Source: Planctomycetota bacterium (GTDB lineage Bacteria > Planctomycetota > UBA1135 > UBA2386). From it: a stretch of DNA of 42,782 bases. How positions within the stretch are numbered: position 1 is the first letter of the stretch; each line of letters begins with the position of its first letter. Shown here in pieces: positions 7,924-19,781 of this stretch. Location of the stretch: positions 1 to 42,782 of the forward strand of contig JAEUHT010000053.1 in the NCBI GenBank assembly GCA_016793265.1, read 5' to 3'. The notes below the pieces were generated by a model that saw only the letters and a list, made by a program, of their open reading frames with translations, searched no databases and was not told the DNA's origin. The translations under genes were made by a program, and so were the position numbers.

Positions 7924-9450
7924 ATGAACCGCGACTTCCTGAAAGACCTCGGCATCCACGCCGACAACCCGGGCGCCTTCGACGGCAATTGGCTGTCCAC
8001 CAAGGCCGGCCAACACCCCATCCGCTCGCCGATCGACGGCAGCCTGATCGCCAACGTGATGGCCGGCGACGTCGACGACTACTGGCGCTGCAGCAAGGCC
8101 GCCCACGCCGCCTTCCTGCGCTGGCGTGAGGTGCCCGCGCCCAAGCGCGGCGACTACGTGCGGCGCATGGGCGACGCCTTCCGCGCCAAGAAGGACCAGC
8201 TCGGCAAGCTGATCACGCTGGAGGCCGGCAAGATCCTGCAGGAAGGGCTCGGCGAGGTGCAGGAGTGCATCGACATCGCCGACTTCGCGGTCGGCCTGTC
8301 GCGCCAGCTCTACGGCCTCACCATCGCGAGCGAACGGCCGCAGCACCACATGCGCGAGACCTGGCACCCGCTCGGCAGCGTCGGCGTGATCACCGCCTTC
8401 AACTTCCCGATGGCGGTGTGGGCGTGGAACACCATGCTGGCGCTGGTCTGCGGCGACCCGTGCCTGTGGAAGCCGTCGCACCGTACCCCGCTGTGCGCGA
8501 TCGCCCTGACCAAGATCGCCGCCGAGGTGCTCGGCCCGGAGTGGTCGGCGCTGGTGCCGATGATCCTCGGTCACGACAGCAAGGTCGGCCACGCGATGGT
8601 CGGCGACCCGACCATGGCGCTGATCTCGGCGACCGGCAGCACGCGCATGGGCAAGAGCATCGGCCCGCGCGTCGCCGAACGCTTCGGCCGCTCGCTGCTC
8701 GAACTGGGCGGCAACAACGCGATCGTCGTGCTCGCCGACGCCGACCTCAGCCTGGCGACGCGCGCGATCCTGTTCGGCGCCGTCGGCACGGCGGGCCAGC
8801 GCTGCACCAGCACGCGGCGCCTGCTGATCGAACGTTCGGTCTACGACGAGCTCGTCGGCCGGCTGATCAAGGCCTACGGCCAGTGCAAGGTCGGTGACCC
8901 GAGCGACCAGAAGACGCTGGTCGGACCGCTGATCGACCAAGACGCCGGCAAGACGTTCGACGCGGCGATCGCGACGATCAAGCAGCAAGGTGGCGAGATC
9001 CTGTGCGGCGGCAAGCGCGCGCAGGTGCCAGCGGCCCTGGCCGGCGGCGCCTACGTCGAGCCGACGATCGTGCGCGCGCACGCCGGCATGGCCATCGTCA
9101 AGGAGGAGACGTTCGCGCCGATCCTCTACGCGATCCCGGTCAAGGACGCCGACGAGGCGCTGCACCTCAACAACGACGTGCCGCAGGGCCTGAGCTCGTC
9201 GATCTTCACCAGCAACGTGCGCGAGGCCGAGCGCTTCCTGTCCGCGGCCGGCAGCGACTGCGGCATCGCCAACGTCAACATCGGCACCAGCGGCGCCGAG
9301 ATCGGCGGCGCCTTCGGCGGCGACAAGGAGACCGGCGGCGGCCGCGAATCGGGCAGCGACTGCTGGAAGATCTACATGCGCCGGCAGACCAGCACGGTCA
9401 ACTGGGGCAAGACGCTGCCGCTCGCGCAGGGCATCCACTTCGGCGATTGA
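7924..9450 (+). CDS. ALDH7-family aldehyde dehydrogenase (alpha-aminoadipic semialdehyde dehydrogenase type)
   Basis: 508 aa. Catalytic cysteine C294 in GTAGQRCTSTRRL and general base E260 in LELGGNN. The C-terminal region with NIGTSGAEIGGAFGGDKETG and GSDCWKIYMRRQT followed by LPLAQGIHF closely follows the ALDH7/antiquitin pattern. Members oxidise alpha-aminoadipate semialdehyde (lysine catabolism) with NAD(P)+, and some also detoxify aldehydes or form osmoprotectants. No other lysine-degradation gene is visible nearby, so the pathway is unproven. Start: ATG at 7924 gives the usual family length; an in-frame ATG at 7894 would add ten unremarkable residues. It is convergent with the FAD oxidoreductase gene, with 30 bp between stops. 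Confidence 0.92.
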   Translation: MNRDFLKDLGIHADNPGAFDGNWLSTKAGQHPIRSPIDGSLIANVMAGDVDDYWRCSKAAHAAFLRWREVPAPKRGDYVRRMGDAFRAKKDQLGKLITLEAGKILQEGLGEVQECIDIADFAVGLSRQLYGLTIASERPQHHMRETWHPLGSVGVITAFNFPMAVWAWNTMLALVCGDPCLWKPSHRTPLCAIALTKIAAEVLGPEWSALVPMILGHDSKVGHAMVGDPTMALISATGSTRMGKSIGPRVAERFGRSLLELGGNNAIVVLADADLSLATRAILFGAVGTAGQRCTSTRRLLIERSVYDELVGRLIKAYGQCKVGDPSDQKTLVGPLIDQDAGKTFDAAIATIKQQGGEILCGGKRAQVPAALAGGAYVEPTIVRAHAGMAIVKEETFAPILYAIPVKDADEALHLNNDVPQGLSSSIFTSNVREAERFLSAAGSDCGIANVNIGTSGAEIGGAFGGDKETGGGRESGSDCWKIYMRRQTSTVNWGKTLPLAQGIHFGD

Positions 9451-9480
9451 CGCGAACGCACCGCCGCCGCCCGCCGGACC

Positions 9481-11130
9481 TCAGCGCCCGGGCGGCGGCC
9501 ACTGCAGCACCTGGCCCGCGGCCAGCAGCTGCCGCTGCAACTCGGCATACGGCACGTCGTGAACGCCGCGGTCGCCGCGCAGCGCCAGCGCCGCCGCGTG
9601 CATCGCCGACTCCGCCAGCACCATGAACACCGGCTCCATGCGGATCGAGCCGTAGGCGATGTGGGTGGCGCTGCAGCAGACCGGCACCAGCAGGTTGTCC
9701 GCCTGTGCCCGCTTCGGCAGCAGCGCGCGCAGCGGGATGCCGTACGGCTTCGGCACCTTCACCTGCACGTCGCCCTCGTTGCGCACGCTGCCGTCGGCGG
9801 CGACGTAGCGGTGCACGTTGTGGCTGTCCATCGCGTAGGCGCCGAGACCGACGACGTCCGCCACCGCCTCGGCGCCCATGCAGTGTCGTTCCGTCACCAC
9901 GGCCTCACCGACCAGCCGCCGCGCCTCGCGCACGTAGAGCAGCGGCGGCCAGTGGCCGGTCGCCACGAACTCGTCGCGGGCGAGGCCGAACCGGTTGAAC
10001 TCGGCGCGCACCGCCGCCGGCACCCGCGGGTCGTTGGCGAGCGTCCACAAGAGACCCTGCTGATAGCGCCGATGCGCCGCGAAAATGCGTTCCCGGGTCG
10101 CCTGGTCGGCCGTCGGCCAATCGTGGTTCTGGCCGATCCAGTCGCTGCTGATCGCGCCGTTGTTGTTGCTGTCGGTCTTGCGGTTCGGCATGCCGACCGG
10201 GTGCCAGGGCGCCAGCGTGTTGCCGGCTTCGAACCAGCGCAGCAGCAGCTCGTGGTCGCGCGGGTCGTAGCCGTCGGGCTTCGGCCAAGGCACGCGGTTG
10301 GCCTCGTCGTCGGTCGCGCAGATGCGGAAGCAGTAGGCCTGCACGCCGGTGTCGCTGCTGCCATCCGCCCCGGGCGGCCCGGCGTCGATGCCCGGCAGCA
10401 GCCCCGACGCCGGGTCGCCCTGCACGACGTAGGGATCGACCGCGACCCCGAACTGGTGGAAACGCGCATTGCCGGTCTGCACGCCGTCGAGCGTCTCGCC
10501 GTACTCGGTGTTGGCCTCGCGGCCGACGCGGAAGTCGCAGCCGGCGGCCGCGAGCAGATCGCCTTCGTAGCCGCAGTCGAGGAACACGCGGGCCTCGATC
10601 CAGGCGCCCGCTTCGGTGCGCATGCGCAGCAGATGGGCGCCGGCCTTGACGACGCCGCCCGGCCCCCGGTCCAGCCGCGCACGCAGCGGTTCGACCCCGG
10701 CCTCGCGCAGCATCGCCGCCATGGTGGCCTGGGCGACGCTCGGCTCGAACGTCCACGCCGCGTCCGCATCCGCTTCGTGGCCGCGGTGACCCGCGCGCCG
10801 GAACTGCTCGCGGCTCTGCACCCGCCACGCCTCTGGCCGGTCGTAGTGTTCGCGCAACCGGCGGTAGAAGCCGCGCGCGAGCCCGCCGATCGCGTCCTTG
10901 TTGCCGACATCGGTGGCGCCGAGCCCCGCGGTCGTCAGGCCACCGACCCAGCCGTCGTTGTCGATCAGCACGACCGACAGGCCGAGCTGCTTGCCGGCGA
11001 TCGCGGCCATGACTCCGGCCGAGGTCGCCCCGTAGATGCAGACGTCGGCGCGTTGGACCGGCGGCGGCACCTGCTGGGCCGCGGCGACGAGCGAGAACAT
11101 GGCGGGAAGGAACGCGCGCAGCACGGGCAT
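9481..11130 (-). CDS. Secreted FAD-dependent oxidoreductase (FAD_oxidored family)
   Basis: 549 aa. A signal peptide (MPVLRAFLPAMFSLVAAAQ) precedes the dinucleotide-binding strand VCIYGATSAGVMAAIAGKQLG (about residues 30-50) and the loop WVGGLTTAGLGATD, which together mark the FAD-dependent oxidoreductase family common in planctomycetes and often found with sugar-degradation genes. Later landmarks are DCGYEGDLLAAAG (about 187-199) and VPVCCSATHIAYGSIRMEP near the C-terminus, where the FAD-binding domain closes. Substrate is unknown. Downstream is the convergent ALDH7 gene; upstream on the same strand, 128 bp away, is a MATE exporter, with no sign of functional linkage. Family call is firm, function is not. 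Confidence 0.88.
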   Translation of the reverse strand: MPVLRAFLPAMFSLVAAAQQVPPPVQRADVCIYGATSAGVMAAIAGKQLGLSVVLIDNDGWVGGLTTAGLGATDVGNKDAIGGLARGFYRRLREHYDRPEAWRVQSREQFRRAGHRGHEADADAAWTFEPSVAQATMAAMLREAGVEPLRARLDRGPGGVVKAGAHLLRMRTEAGAWIEARVFLDCGYEGDLLAAAGCDFRVGREANTEYGETLDGVQTGNARFHQFGVAVDPYVVQGDPASGLLPGIDAGPPGADGSSDTGVQAYCFRICATDDEANRVPWPKPDGYDPRDHELLLRWFEAGNTLAPWHPVGMPNRKTDSNNNGAISSDWIGQNHDWPTADQATRERIFAAHRRYQQGLLWTLANDPRVPAAVRAEFNRFGLARDEFVATGHWPPLLYVREARRLVGEAVVTERHCMGAEAVADVVGLGAYAMDSHNVHRYVAADGSVRNEGDVQVKVPKPYGIPLRALLPKRAQADNLLVPVCCSATHIAYGSIRMEPVFMVLAESAMHAAALALRGDRGVHDVPYAELQRQLLAAGQVLQWPPPGR

Positions 11131-11258
11131 GGCCGGATCGGCGGATGGGTCGGCGTAGGCGGCGAGGGCGAGGCGACCGTCGCGATCGGCGACTCACCGC
11201 GCCCGTCGTTGTCACCGATCGCCCGCGGCCCCGCAAGCCTGGGCCCGCAGCCGCCGCG

Positions 11259-12728
11259 TCAGACCTTGACCGTGCGCCAGCGGCCGCGGCGGAACAGCAC
11301 CACCGACACCACCGCGAACACCGTCTCCGCGATCGGGATCGACCAGAACACGCCGTTCGGGCCGAGCTCGGTGTGGAAGCCGAGCGTGTAGGCGAGCGGC
11401 AGCTGCAGGCACCACATGCACCAGACGGTGATCCAGGTCGGCGTCTTGGTGTCGCCGGCGCCGTTGAAGGCCTGCATCGCCACCATGCCCCAGGCGTAGA
11501 ACACGTAGCCGCTGGCGCAGATGCGCAGCGTCGCCAAGGCGTGCACCTTCACCTCCTCGCCGCTCGCCATGGCGTCGACGATGAACTCGGGGAACAGCTC
11601 CATCACCACGGTGACGACGGCGAGCAAGGCCATGTCGTAGAGCCCGGTCAGCCACACCGCGCGTTCGGCACGATCGGGGCGGCCGGCGCCGAGGTTCTGG
11701 CCGACCAGCGTGGCGGCGGCGTTGGCGAGACCCCACGCCGGCAGCAGCGCGAACATCAGGATGCGGATGCCGGTCGTGTAGCCGGCGCCGACCTGCTCGC
11801 CGAACTCGTTGACGAAGCGGGTCAGGAACAACCAGCTCGTGGTGCCGATCAGGAACTGGCCGATGGTGCCGACCGACAAGCGCAGCACCTTCAGCATCGG
11901 CCGCAGCGCGAAGTGCACGACGCGCTCGAGCTTGATGCGACCGCTCCCGCGCGTCAGCAGGAAGAACTGGTAGCCGACGGCGATCGTGCGGCCGATGCAG
12001 GTGGCGACCGCGGCGCCTTCGACGCCGAGCTGCGGGAACGGGCCGAGGCCGAAGATCAGGCACGGGTCGAGCAGCAGGTTGATGCCGTTCGACACCGTCA
12101 GCACCTTGAGCGCCAGCATCGGATCGCCGGCGCCGCGGAAGATCGCGTTCTGCAGGAACAGCAGCGTGATGATGACCGTGCTCGCCATCGACCAGCGCGC
12201 ATAGCCGCTGCCGACCTCGATGACGTTGGTGTTGCCGGACGACATCCAGGCCAGCAGTTCGGGCGCGAACCACGCCGCCGGCGCGCCGAGCAGCCCGCCG
12301 ACGACCAGGCCGAGCGCGATCGCCTGGCTGCCGGCCGCCCCGGCGCCGGGCAGGTCGCCTTCGCCGACGCGGCGCGCCACCAGCGCGGTGACCGCCATGC
12401 CGAGGCCGAACGCGATCGCGTAGACCATGGACAGCATGCCCTCGGTCTGGCCGATGGCGGCGACCGCGGCGCCGTGGGTAGGCGTGGCGCCGAACCAACC
12501 GTCGTCGATGCGGTTGACCCAGAAGATGTCGACGAGCGCGAACAGCGACTCGAGGCCCATCTCCAGCACCATCGGCACCGCCAGCAGCAGGATCGCGGTC
12601 GGCAGCGGCAGCGACGTGTAGTCGTGCGCTTCGCCGCGCAGGCTGCCGACGACATGGCGCCAGAACGACCGCGGGCCGACGGGGGGCGCTGCGGCGGGCG
12701 GAGCGGGGAGCGGGTTGGTGTCGTGCAC
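11259..12728 (-). CDS. MATE family efflux transporter
   Basis: 489 aa with about twelve transmembrane helices arranged as two similar halves. Recognisable MATE features include AILLLAVPMVLEMGLESLF in helix 1, the DIFWVNRI loop, AIFRGAGDPMLAL (about residues 165-177) and VGQNLGAGRPDRAER in the second half, where the (V)GQNLGAG motif recurs in the family. MATE proteins export cationic drugs or metabolites by sodium or proton antiport across the cytoplasmic membrane. The start at 12728 gives a 35-residue Pro/Ala-rich cytoplasmic tail before helix 1. It is divergent from lepA (start 12983), so 12729-12982 likely holds both promoters. Confidence 0.92.
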   Translation of the reverse strand: MHDTNPLPAPPAAAPPVGPRSFWRHVVGSLRGEAHDYTSLPLPTAILLLAVPMVLEMGLESLFALVDIFWVNRIDDGWFGATPTHGAAVAAIGQTEGMLSMVYAIAFGLGMAVTALVARRVGEGDLPGAGAAGSQAIALGLVVGGLLGAPAAWFAPELLAWMSSGNTNVIEVGSGYARWSMASTVIITLLFLQNAIFRGAGDPMLALKVLTVSNGINLLLDPCLIFGLGPFPQLGVEGAAVATCIGRTIAVGYQFFLLTRGSGRIKLERVVHFALRPMLKVLRLSVGTIGQFLIGTTSWLFLTRFVNEFGEQVGAGYTTGIRILMFALLPAWGLANAAATLVGQNLGAGRPDRAERAVWLTGLYDMALLAVVTVVMELFPEFIVDAMASGEEVKVHALATLRICASGYVFYAWGMVAMQAFNGAGDTKTPTWITVWCMWCLQLPLAYTLGFHTELGPNGVFWSIPIAETVFAVVSVVLFRRGRWRTVKV

Positions 12729-12861
12729 GGGTCGGGGGGCACCGACGGGCGTCGCGCCGGGGCGCAGAGGCTACGCAGCCAGCTCGCGGCGGGGAACCAC
12801 CCAGGGCCGCCAGCACGCGCGGCGCCACCGGCGTCATGCGCCCCGCCGACCGAACCCCGCC

Positions 12862-12889
12862 TTGCCCCACCCGGCCCCGGCCCTACCAT
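12862..12889 (+). promoter_or_regulatory. Candidate promoter for the lepA operon
   Basis: TTGCCC (12862-12867), 16 bp, TACCAT (12884-12889), about 93 bp upstream of the GTG chosen for lepA. The TACCATGCTTCGCCC stretch resembles the -10 region seen before other genes here (22686, 34403, 38845). Tentative. Confidence 0.3.
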
Positions 12890-12982
12890 GCTTCGCCCCG
12901 TTCGTGCTGGCGCCATCCCGGGCCCGGCACCGAAACTCCCGCCGTTCTGCCCGCACCGCCCGCCGCGCCGCCCCCGACGACC

Positions 12983-14794
<1,812 letters not shown>

Positions 14795-14797
14795 ACG

Positions 14798-16437
14798 ATG
14801 GCGAAGGAGAAGAAGAAGCCCACGATGGGGCCGGTGCGGCAGAACCTCGAGGCCTTCGGCGTCGCGATCCTCGCCGCCGTGCTGCTGAAGTGGTTCTGCA
14901 TCGAGGCCTTCCAGATCCCGACCTCGTCGATGCAGCCGACGCTGATGGGCAGCAACGAGGCCGGCGTCTACGACCGCATCATCGTCGACAAGATCATCCA
15001 GACCTTCCGCGAGCCGAAGCGCTGGGACATCACGGTCTTCAAGTACCCGCTGCAGAAGAACCAGAACTACGTCAAGCGCATCGGCGGCATGCCCGGCGAC
15101 CGCCTGCTGATCGCGGGCGGCAACCTGTACCAGGTCAAGGACGTCGACGGCAAACGCGGCTACGAGACGATCCGCAAGCCCGACGACCTGCAGCAGCAGA
15201 TGTGGAAGGACGTCTACCCCGGCCGCCGCATCGCCCGCGCCGAGACCAAGGCGCTCGGCACCATCTTCGCGGCCTCGCCGAGCAGCGCCGCCAGCGAGGA
15301 CGAAGGCGGCTTCGTGCTGGCGCTCACCGGCAACCCGGTGCGGCTGTTCTTCCGCGACGAGGCCGAGGGCGGCATGATCGACCGGGTCTGGGACGGTTAC
15401 CCCGAGGCCGTGGCGCGGGCGATGCGCGAACGCACGCCGTTGACGACGCCGCAGGAGATCGTGCCCGACGTGCGGATCGGCGCCGAGGTGACGGCGGAGC
15501 AGGTGCCGGAGCAGCTGAGCCTCGAGATCGAGGTGCGACGGCCCGACGCCGACACCTGGACCTACGCGCTGGCCCTGAAGAACGGCACGGCGGAGCTGCA
15601 GGTGAAGAAGGGCAACGAGGTGCTCGCGCGCTCGCCGGAGTTCGCCTTCACCCTGGCCGCCGGCGCCGCCACCGGCATCGGCTTCGCCCACGTCGACGAC
15701 CAGCTCGTCGCCTGGCGCGACGGCGACGAGGTGCAGCGCTTCGACAGCTCGGCGTTCGCCATCCGCTCCGGCTGCGAACTGCCGCTCGACGAGGGCCACC
15801 TGCCGACCGGCAACGATGGCCGGCTCAAGCTGCCCGGCAACCAGGGGGTGACGCCGCAGTTCGTGGTCAAGGGCAAGGGCAAGGTGCGCTTCGACGAGGT
15901 GCGCATCGACCGCGACCAGCACTACACCCGGCTCGGGGCGCCCGAGATCATCGAGGTGCCCGAGGGGCACTACTACATGCTCGGCGACAACACGCTGCAG
16001 TCGATCGACTCGCGCGGCTGGACGGCGATCACGATCTACGTCGACGACCAGGGCAACGTGGTGCCGCCGGCGACGCCGGGCGCGCGCGCGATCCGCGGCA
16101 ACAAGCGCGCGATGCCGCTCGATCGCAGCCCCGACCGCGACGAGACGCCGATCGCGCTGCCGGACCAGAGGGCGATCGTCATGATCGACGAGTACGGCGA
16201 GATCCACCGCTTCCACGCCAACATCAGCAGCGACTGGGGCCGCCGCATCGCCTTCCTGCCCGACGGCGCCCAGGACGGCCGCGGCGAGTGGACGGCGATC
16301 GACACCACCAATACGAAGGGCATCTCGTTCGTGCCGCGTGAGGATATCCAGGGCCGGGCGCTGCTGGTGTTCTACCCGTCGCGCCCGCTGTCCTGGTTGT
16401 TCGGCAGCAACTGGCCCGGTCGTTTCGGCTTCGTGCG

Positions 16438-16441
<4 letters not shown>
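14798..16441 (+). CDS. lepB: Signal peptidase I with a large internal insertion
   Basis: 547 aa, about twice the usual size. N-terminal membrane anchor (about residues 18-38), catalytic serine S44 in PTSSMQPTL, catalytic lysine K93 in NYVKRIGGMPGD, and the late motif MLGDN (394-398). Between box D (GMPGD) and GDN lies an insertion of roughly 270 residues (about 115-385). Its last part (about 240-375) alternates beta-prone strands with phrases such as HVDDQLVAWRDGDEVQRFD and VRFDEVRIDRD, suggesting a jelly-roll/LamG-like domain; that is inference. The enzyme cleaves signal peptides at the outer face of the cytoplasmic membrane, and the insertion could bind substrates or the envelope. It starts 3 bp after lepA and its stop overlaps the lptB ATG (ATGA), indicating translational coupling. 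Confidence 0.93.
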
Positions 16442-17262
<821 letters not shown>

Positions 17263-17318
17263 ACGCGGCGGGGCGAGCCACACGAACCCCGAAGACGGCG
17301 CCGCGGGGTCGCCGCCGG

Positions 17319-17347
17319 TACAAGAAGACGGCCGGGACGGCCCGGCC
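17319..17347 (-). terminator. Candidate rho-independent terminator downstream of flagellin
   Basis: On the minus strand a 7-bp all-GC stem GGCCGGG-CCGT-CCCGGCC (17347-17330) is followed by GTCTTCTTGT (17329-17320). It lies about 122 bp past the flagellin stop. The stem also faces lptB on the plus strand but without a U-rich tail there. The rest of 17263-17469 holds two more GC-rich hairpins (17382-17395 and 17400-17419) and no gene. Confidence 0.45.
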
Positions 17348-17469
17348 ATCTCCCGCGGAGAACGACTCCGCTGCGGCAAAGGAACCTCTCGGTTCGCCGC
17401 GCGCGGCCGAGGCCGTGCGCGGGTTGCCCGACGACGCGGCGCGGCGCCGGGCGAGTGCGTTCGGGCCGA

Positions 17470-18300
17470 TCAGCCTTGCAGGAGGCGGAGGGCCGCCTGC
17501 GGCTGGGCGTTGGCCTGCGACAAGATCGAGATCGAGGCCTGCTGCAGGATGTTGTTCCTGGTCAGCTCCGCGGTCTCGTAGGCGACATCGACGTCGCGGA
17601 TGCGGCTCTCGGCGGCCGACAGCGACTCGCCGGCGACACCGAGGTTGGCGATCGTCGACTGCAACCGGTTCTGCAGCGAGCCGAAGCGGCCACGCAGCTG
17701 CGACACGGCGTTGACCGCCGCGTCGATCTGCTGCACGGCGTAGCTGGTATTGCCGTTCGAGCCGACGTCGACCGTCGACAGGCCCAGCGTCGTCGCCAGC
17801 GCCGGCGTCAGCGTCACGTTCAGCGAGTCGATGCCCGCCGAGGTGTTGATGCCGACCTGGAAGGTGACCGAGCTGGCCGAGCCGTCGAGCAGCTTGATGC
17901 CGTTGAACTCGGTCGACTGGGCGATGCGGTCGAGCTCGTTGACGAGGCTGTCGAACTCCTCCTTGATGGTGTTCTTGTCCGCCGTCGACGACGCGCCGTT
18001 GGCCGACTGGATCGCCAGCTCACGCAGGCGCACCAGGATGTTGCTGACCTCGTTGAGCGCGCCTTCGCCGACCTGCACCAGGGAGATGCCGTCGTTGGCG
18101 TTGCGCGACGCCTGCGCCAGCGACCGCACCTGCGAACGCAGGCGTTCGCTGATGGCGAGGCCGGCGGCGTCGTCGGCCGCAGAGGAGATGCGCAGACCAG
18201 TGGACAACCGCTGGTAGTTGCGGGCCAGTCGCGTCGTGACCTGCGACGTGTTCCGCTGCGCGTTGATCGACGCGATGTTGGTGTTGACTCTGAGACCCAT
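17470..18300 (-). CDS. Flagellin
   Basis: 276 aa, a short flagellin lacking a variable D3 region. The N-terminal D0/D1 part (GLRVNTNIASINAQRN, then LSTGLRISSAADDAAGLAISERLRSQ) and the C-terminal coil (ESLSAAESRIRDVDVAYETAELTRN, ending QANAQPQAALRLLQ) are diagnostic. It is secreted by the flagellar type III apparatus and polymerises into the filament. The start is ATG at 18300 because it precedes GLRVNTN directly and has a good ribosome site (GGAAGAG just upstream); the longer open frame upstream is not flagellin-like. No other flagellar gene is present in the window, so the gene is isolated from the main flagellar clusters. The lptB gene is convergent, with 207 bp between. Confidence 0.96.
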   Translation of the reverse strand: MGLRVNTNIASINAQRNTSQVTTRLARNYQRLSTGLRISSAADDAAGLAISERLRSQVRSLAQASRNANDGISLVQVGEGALNEVSNILVRLRELAIQSANGASSTADKNTIKEEFDSLVNELDRIAQSTEFNGIKLLDGSASSVTFQVGINTSAGIDSLNVTLTPALATTLGLSTVDVGSNGNTSYAVQQIDAAVNAVSQLRGRFGSLQNRLQSTIANLGVAGESLSAAESRIRDVDVAYETAELTRNNILQQASISILSQANAQPQAALRLLQG

Positions 18301-18371
18301 GACTCTTCCTTTGCCTTTGCCTTTCCTGATTCGCCGTGAGCGTCGCCTTCGATCCAGCGGGCTCCCTTGCA

Positions 18372-18398
18372 TGCTCGGTCCGATGCCAAGGGGCTTGA
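18372..18398 (-). promoter_or_regulatory. Possible sigma-28 (FliA) type promoter of flagellin
   Basis: On the minus strand TCAAGCCC (18398-18391), exactly 11 bp, then ACCGAGCA (18379-18372). Compared with the enterobacterial consensus TAAAGTTT-N11-GCCGATAA this matches 4 of 8 and 5 of 8 positions, with the exact spacing. It would give a leader of about 65 bases. Position and spacing fit a class 3 flagellar promoter but the match is weak. Confidence 0.3.
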
Positions 18399-18652
18399 GC
18401 GACGGCCCCCCGAATTCCGCGCGGAGCCGCGCCCGCAGCCGCCAATGCCACCGGAGGGTCCGCCGCGAGTGCAGCATTCACAAGCAGTTGCGTCGATCTC
18501 TCGCGAATCGGGAACGGCTGGCCGAGATGCCGATGGCGTGGGCCTTTGGGGGGATCCCTGTCGCGTTCCGCGACGGCGGGCGGCGGCCGGTGTCGGCGAG
18601 GACCGCCGGCGGGCGCTCGACTGCTGACATGGCCAGCGAACACGGCCGCGCG

Positions 18653-18681
18653 GCCCGCCCGCGGCGGCCCCGCAGGCGGGC
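18653..18681 (-). terminator. GC-rich hairpin downstream of the PilT-like operon
   Basis: Inverted repeat GCCCGCC (18653-18659) and GGCGGGC (18675-18681), 7 bp, with a 15-base loop, 15 bp past the stop of the pilT-like gene. There is no U tract, so intrinsic termination is uncertain. Otherwise 18301-18695 contains only the flagellin leader/promoter region; I see no gene. Confidence 0.3.
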
Positions 18682-18695
18682 GCCGTCGGGGCAGC

Positions 18696-19781
18696 TCAGC
18701 GCGCGTGATGCGGCAGCGGCGAGGCGACGACTTCCTCGCGCTCGTTGGCGTGCAGCGACGCCTCTTCCGGCGTGACCAGATGGTTGGCCAGCAGCTGGCG
18801 CAGGGCGACGTCGATCGACTGCATGCCGAGGCCGCGGCAGCGCTGCATGATGCCTGGCAGCTCGTGCAGGGCCCCGCGGCGGATGGCCTGGCGCACGGCG
18901 AGGTTGCCCACCATCACCTCGACCACCGGCACCCGGCCGGCGCTGTGCGTGCGGTTGAGCAGGCTCTGCGCGGTGGCGCCGCGCAGCACGCGGGCGAGGC
19001 GGGTGCGCAGGCGCGGCCGCTGCTCGAACGCGGCCAGGTGCACGACCTCGCTGATGGCGCCGACCACCGAGCCGGCTTCGACGCCGCCGATGACGAGGCA
19101 ACCCGACTCGGCGGCGGCGAGCGCGGCCTCGACGGCGGCCAGGTCGCGCAGCTCGCCGACGACGATGACGTCGACGCCGATCAACATGGCCTCGCGGATG
19201 CCGTCCGCGGCGCTGGCGACGTGGGTGCCGACCTCACGTTGCAGCAGCAGCGCCGGCCCGTCCTGATGCACGTACTGGATGGTGTCCTCGACCGTCATCA
19301 CGTGACGACCCTGGTCCTGGTTGAGGGCCTCGACGATCGCGGCGAGGGTTGTGCTCTTGCCGGCGCCGAAGAAGCCGCCGACCAGCAGGAGCCCGCTGCG
19401 ACACCGCGTGAAGCCCGCCACCTGCGGCGGCAGCTCCAGCTGGTCGAACTGCGGCGGGGTCTCCGGCATCGGCCGGATCACCACGCTGGTCTGCCCGTTC
19501 GCCTCGGCGACGGTGACGCGGTAGCGGCTGCCGCTGTGGGCGACGTAGAGCACGGCGACGTGGCCGGTGCGCGCCAGCTGCTCGCGGTGGTCCGAGAACA
19601 GGAGGTCGCGCACGAAGTCGTCGATGCACTCCCCGCGCACGGGCGCCTCGTCGCCGACGACGAAGCGGCGCTGCACCCGCAGCGCCGGAGTGCGGCCGGG
19701 CACCAGATGCAGCGCCGAGGCGCCGACGCGCGTCATGGCCTGCAACAGCGTCTCGATGCGTTTGGTATCCACTTCGATCAC
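18696..19781 (-). CDS. PilT-like type IV pilus retraction ATPase
   Basis: 361 aa secretion-type ATPase. Walker A is GGFFGAGKST (135-144), the Asp box reads MTVEDTIQY (162-170), and Walker B is DVIVVGELRD (204-213), all close to PilT. The His box, normally with a histidine in a GTLHTNS context, here reads VIGGVEAGS (230-238), so the histidine is missing. The C-terminal GRVPVVEVMVGNLAVRQAIRRG corresponds to the PilT AIRNLIRE region. Known PilT hexamers depolymerise type IV pili. The start ATG overlaps the stop of the upstream paralogue by 4 bp (ATGA), so the two are translationally coupled and may form a mixed complex. No pilin or other pil gene is in the window. ATP binding is likely; normal activity is uncertain because of the altered His box. 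Confidence 0.85.
   Translation of the reverse strand: MIEVDTKRIETLLQAMTRVGASALHLVPGRTPALRVQRRFVVGDEAPVRGECIDDFVRDLLFSDHREQLARTGHVAVLYVAHSGSRYRVTVAEANGQTSVVIRPMPETPPQFDQLELPPQVAGFTRCRSGLLLVGGFFGAGKSTTLAAIVEALNQDQGRHVMTVEDTIQYVHQDGPALLLQREVGTHVASAADGIREAMLIGVDVIVVGELRDLAAVEAALAAAESGCLVIGGVEAGSVVGAISEVVHLAAFEQRPRLRTRLARVLRGATAQSLLNRTHSAGRVPVVEVMVGNLAVRQAIRRGALHELPGIMQRCRGLGMQSIDVALRQLLANHLVTPEEASLHANEREEVVASPLPHHAR

Noticed and set aside
12836..12982. N-terminal extension of LepA by 49 codons
   Set aside because: The extension is Pro/Arg-rich, unlike LepA, and overlaps the candidate promoter. An ATG at 12888 is out of frame.
18380..18440. Sigma-54-like GG/GC elements upstream of flagellin (TTGGCAT...)
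   Set aside because: The spacing between GG and GC is 11 rather than 10 bp in each candidate, so they do not fit a sigma-54 promoter.
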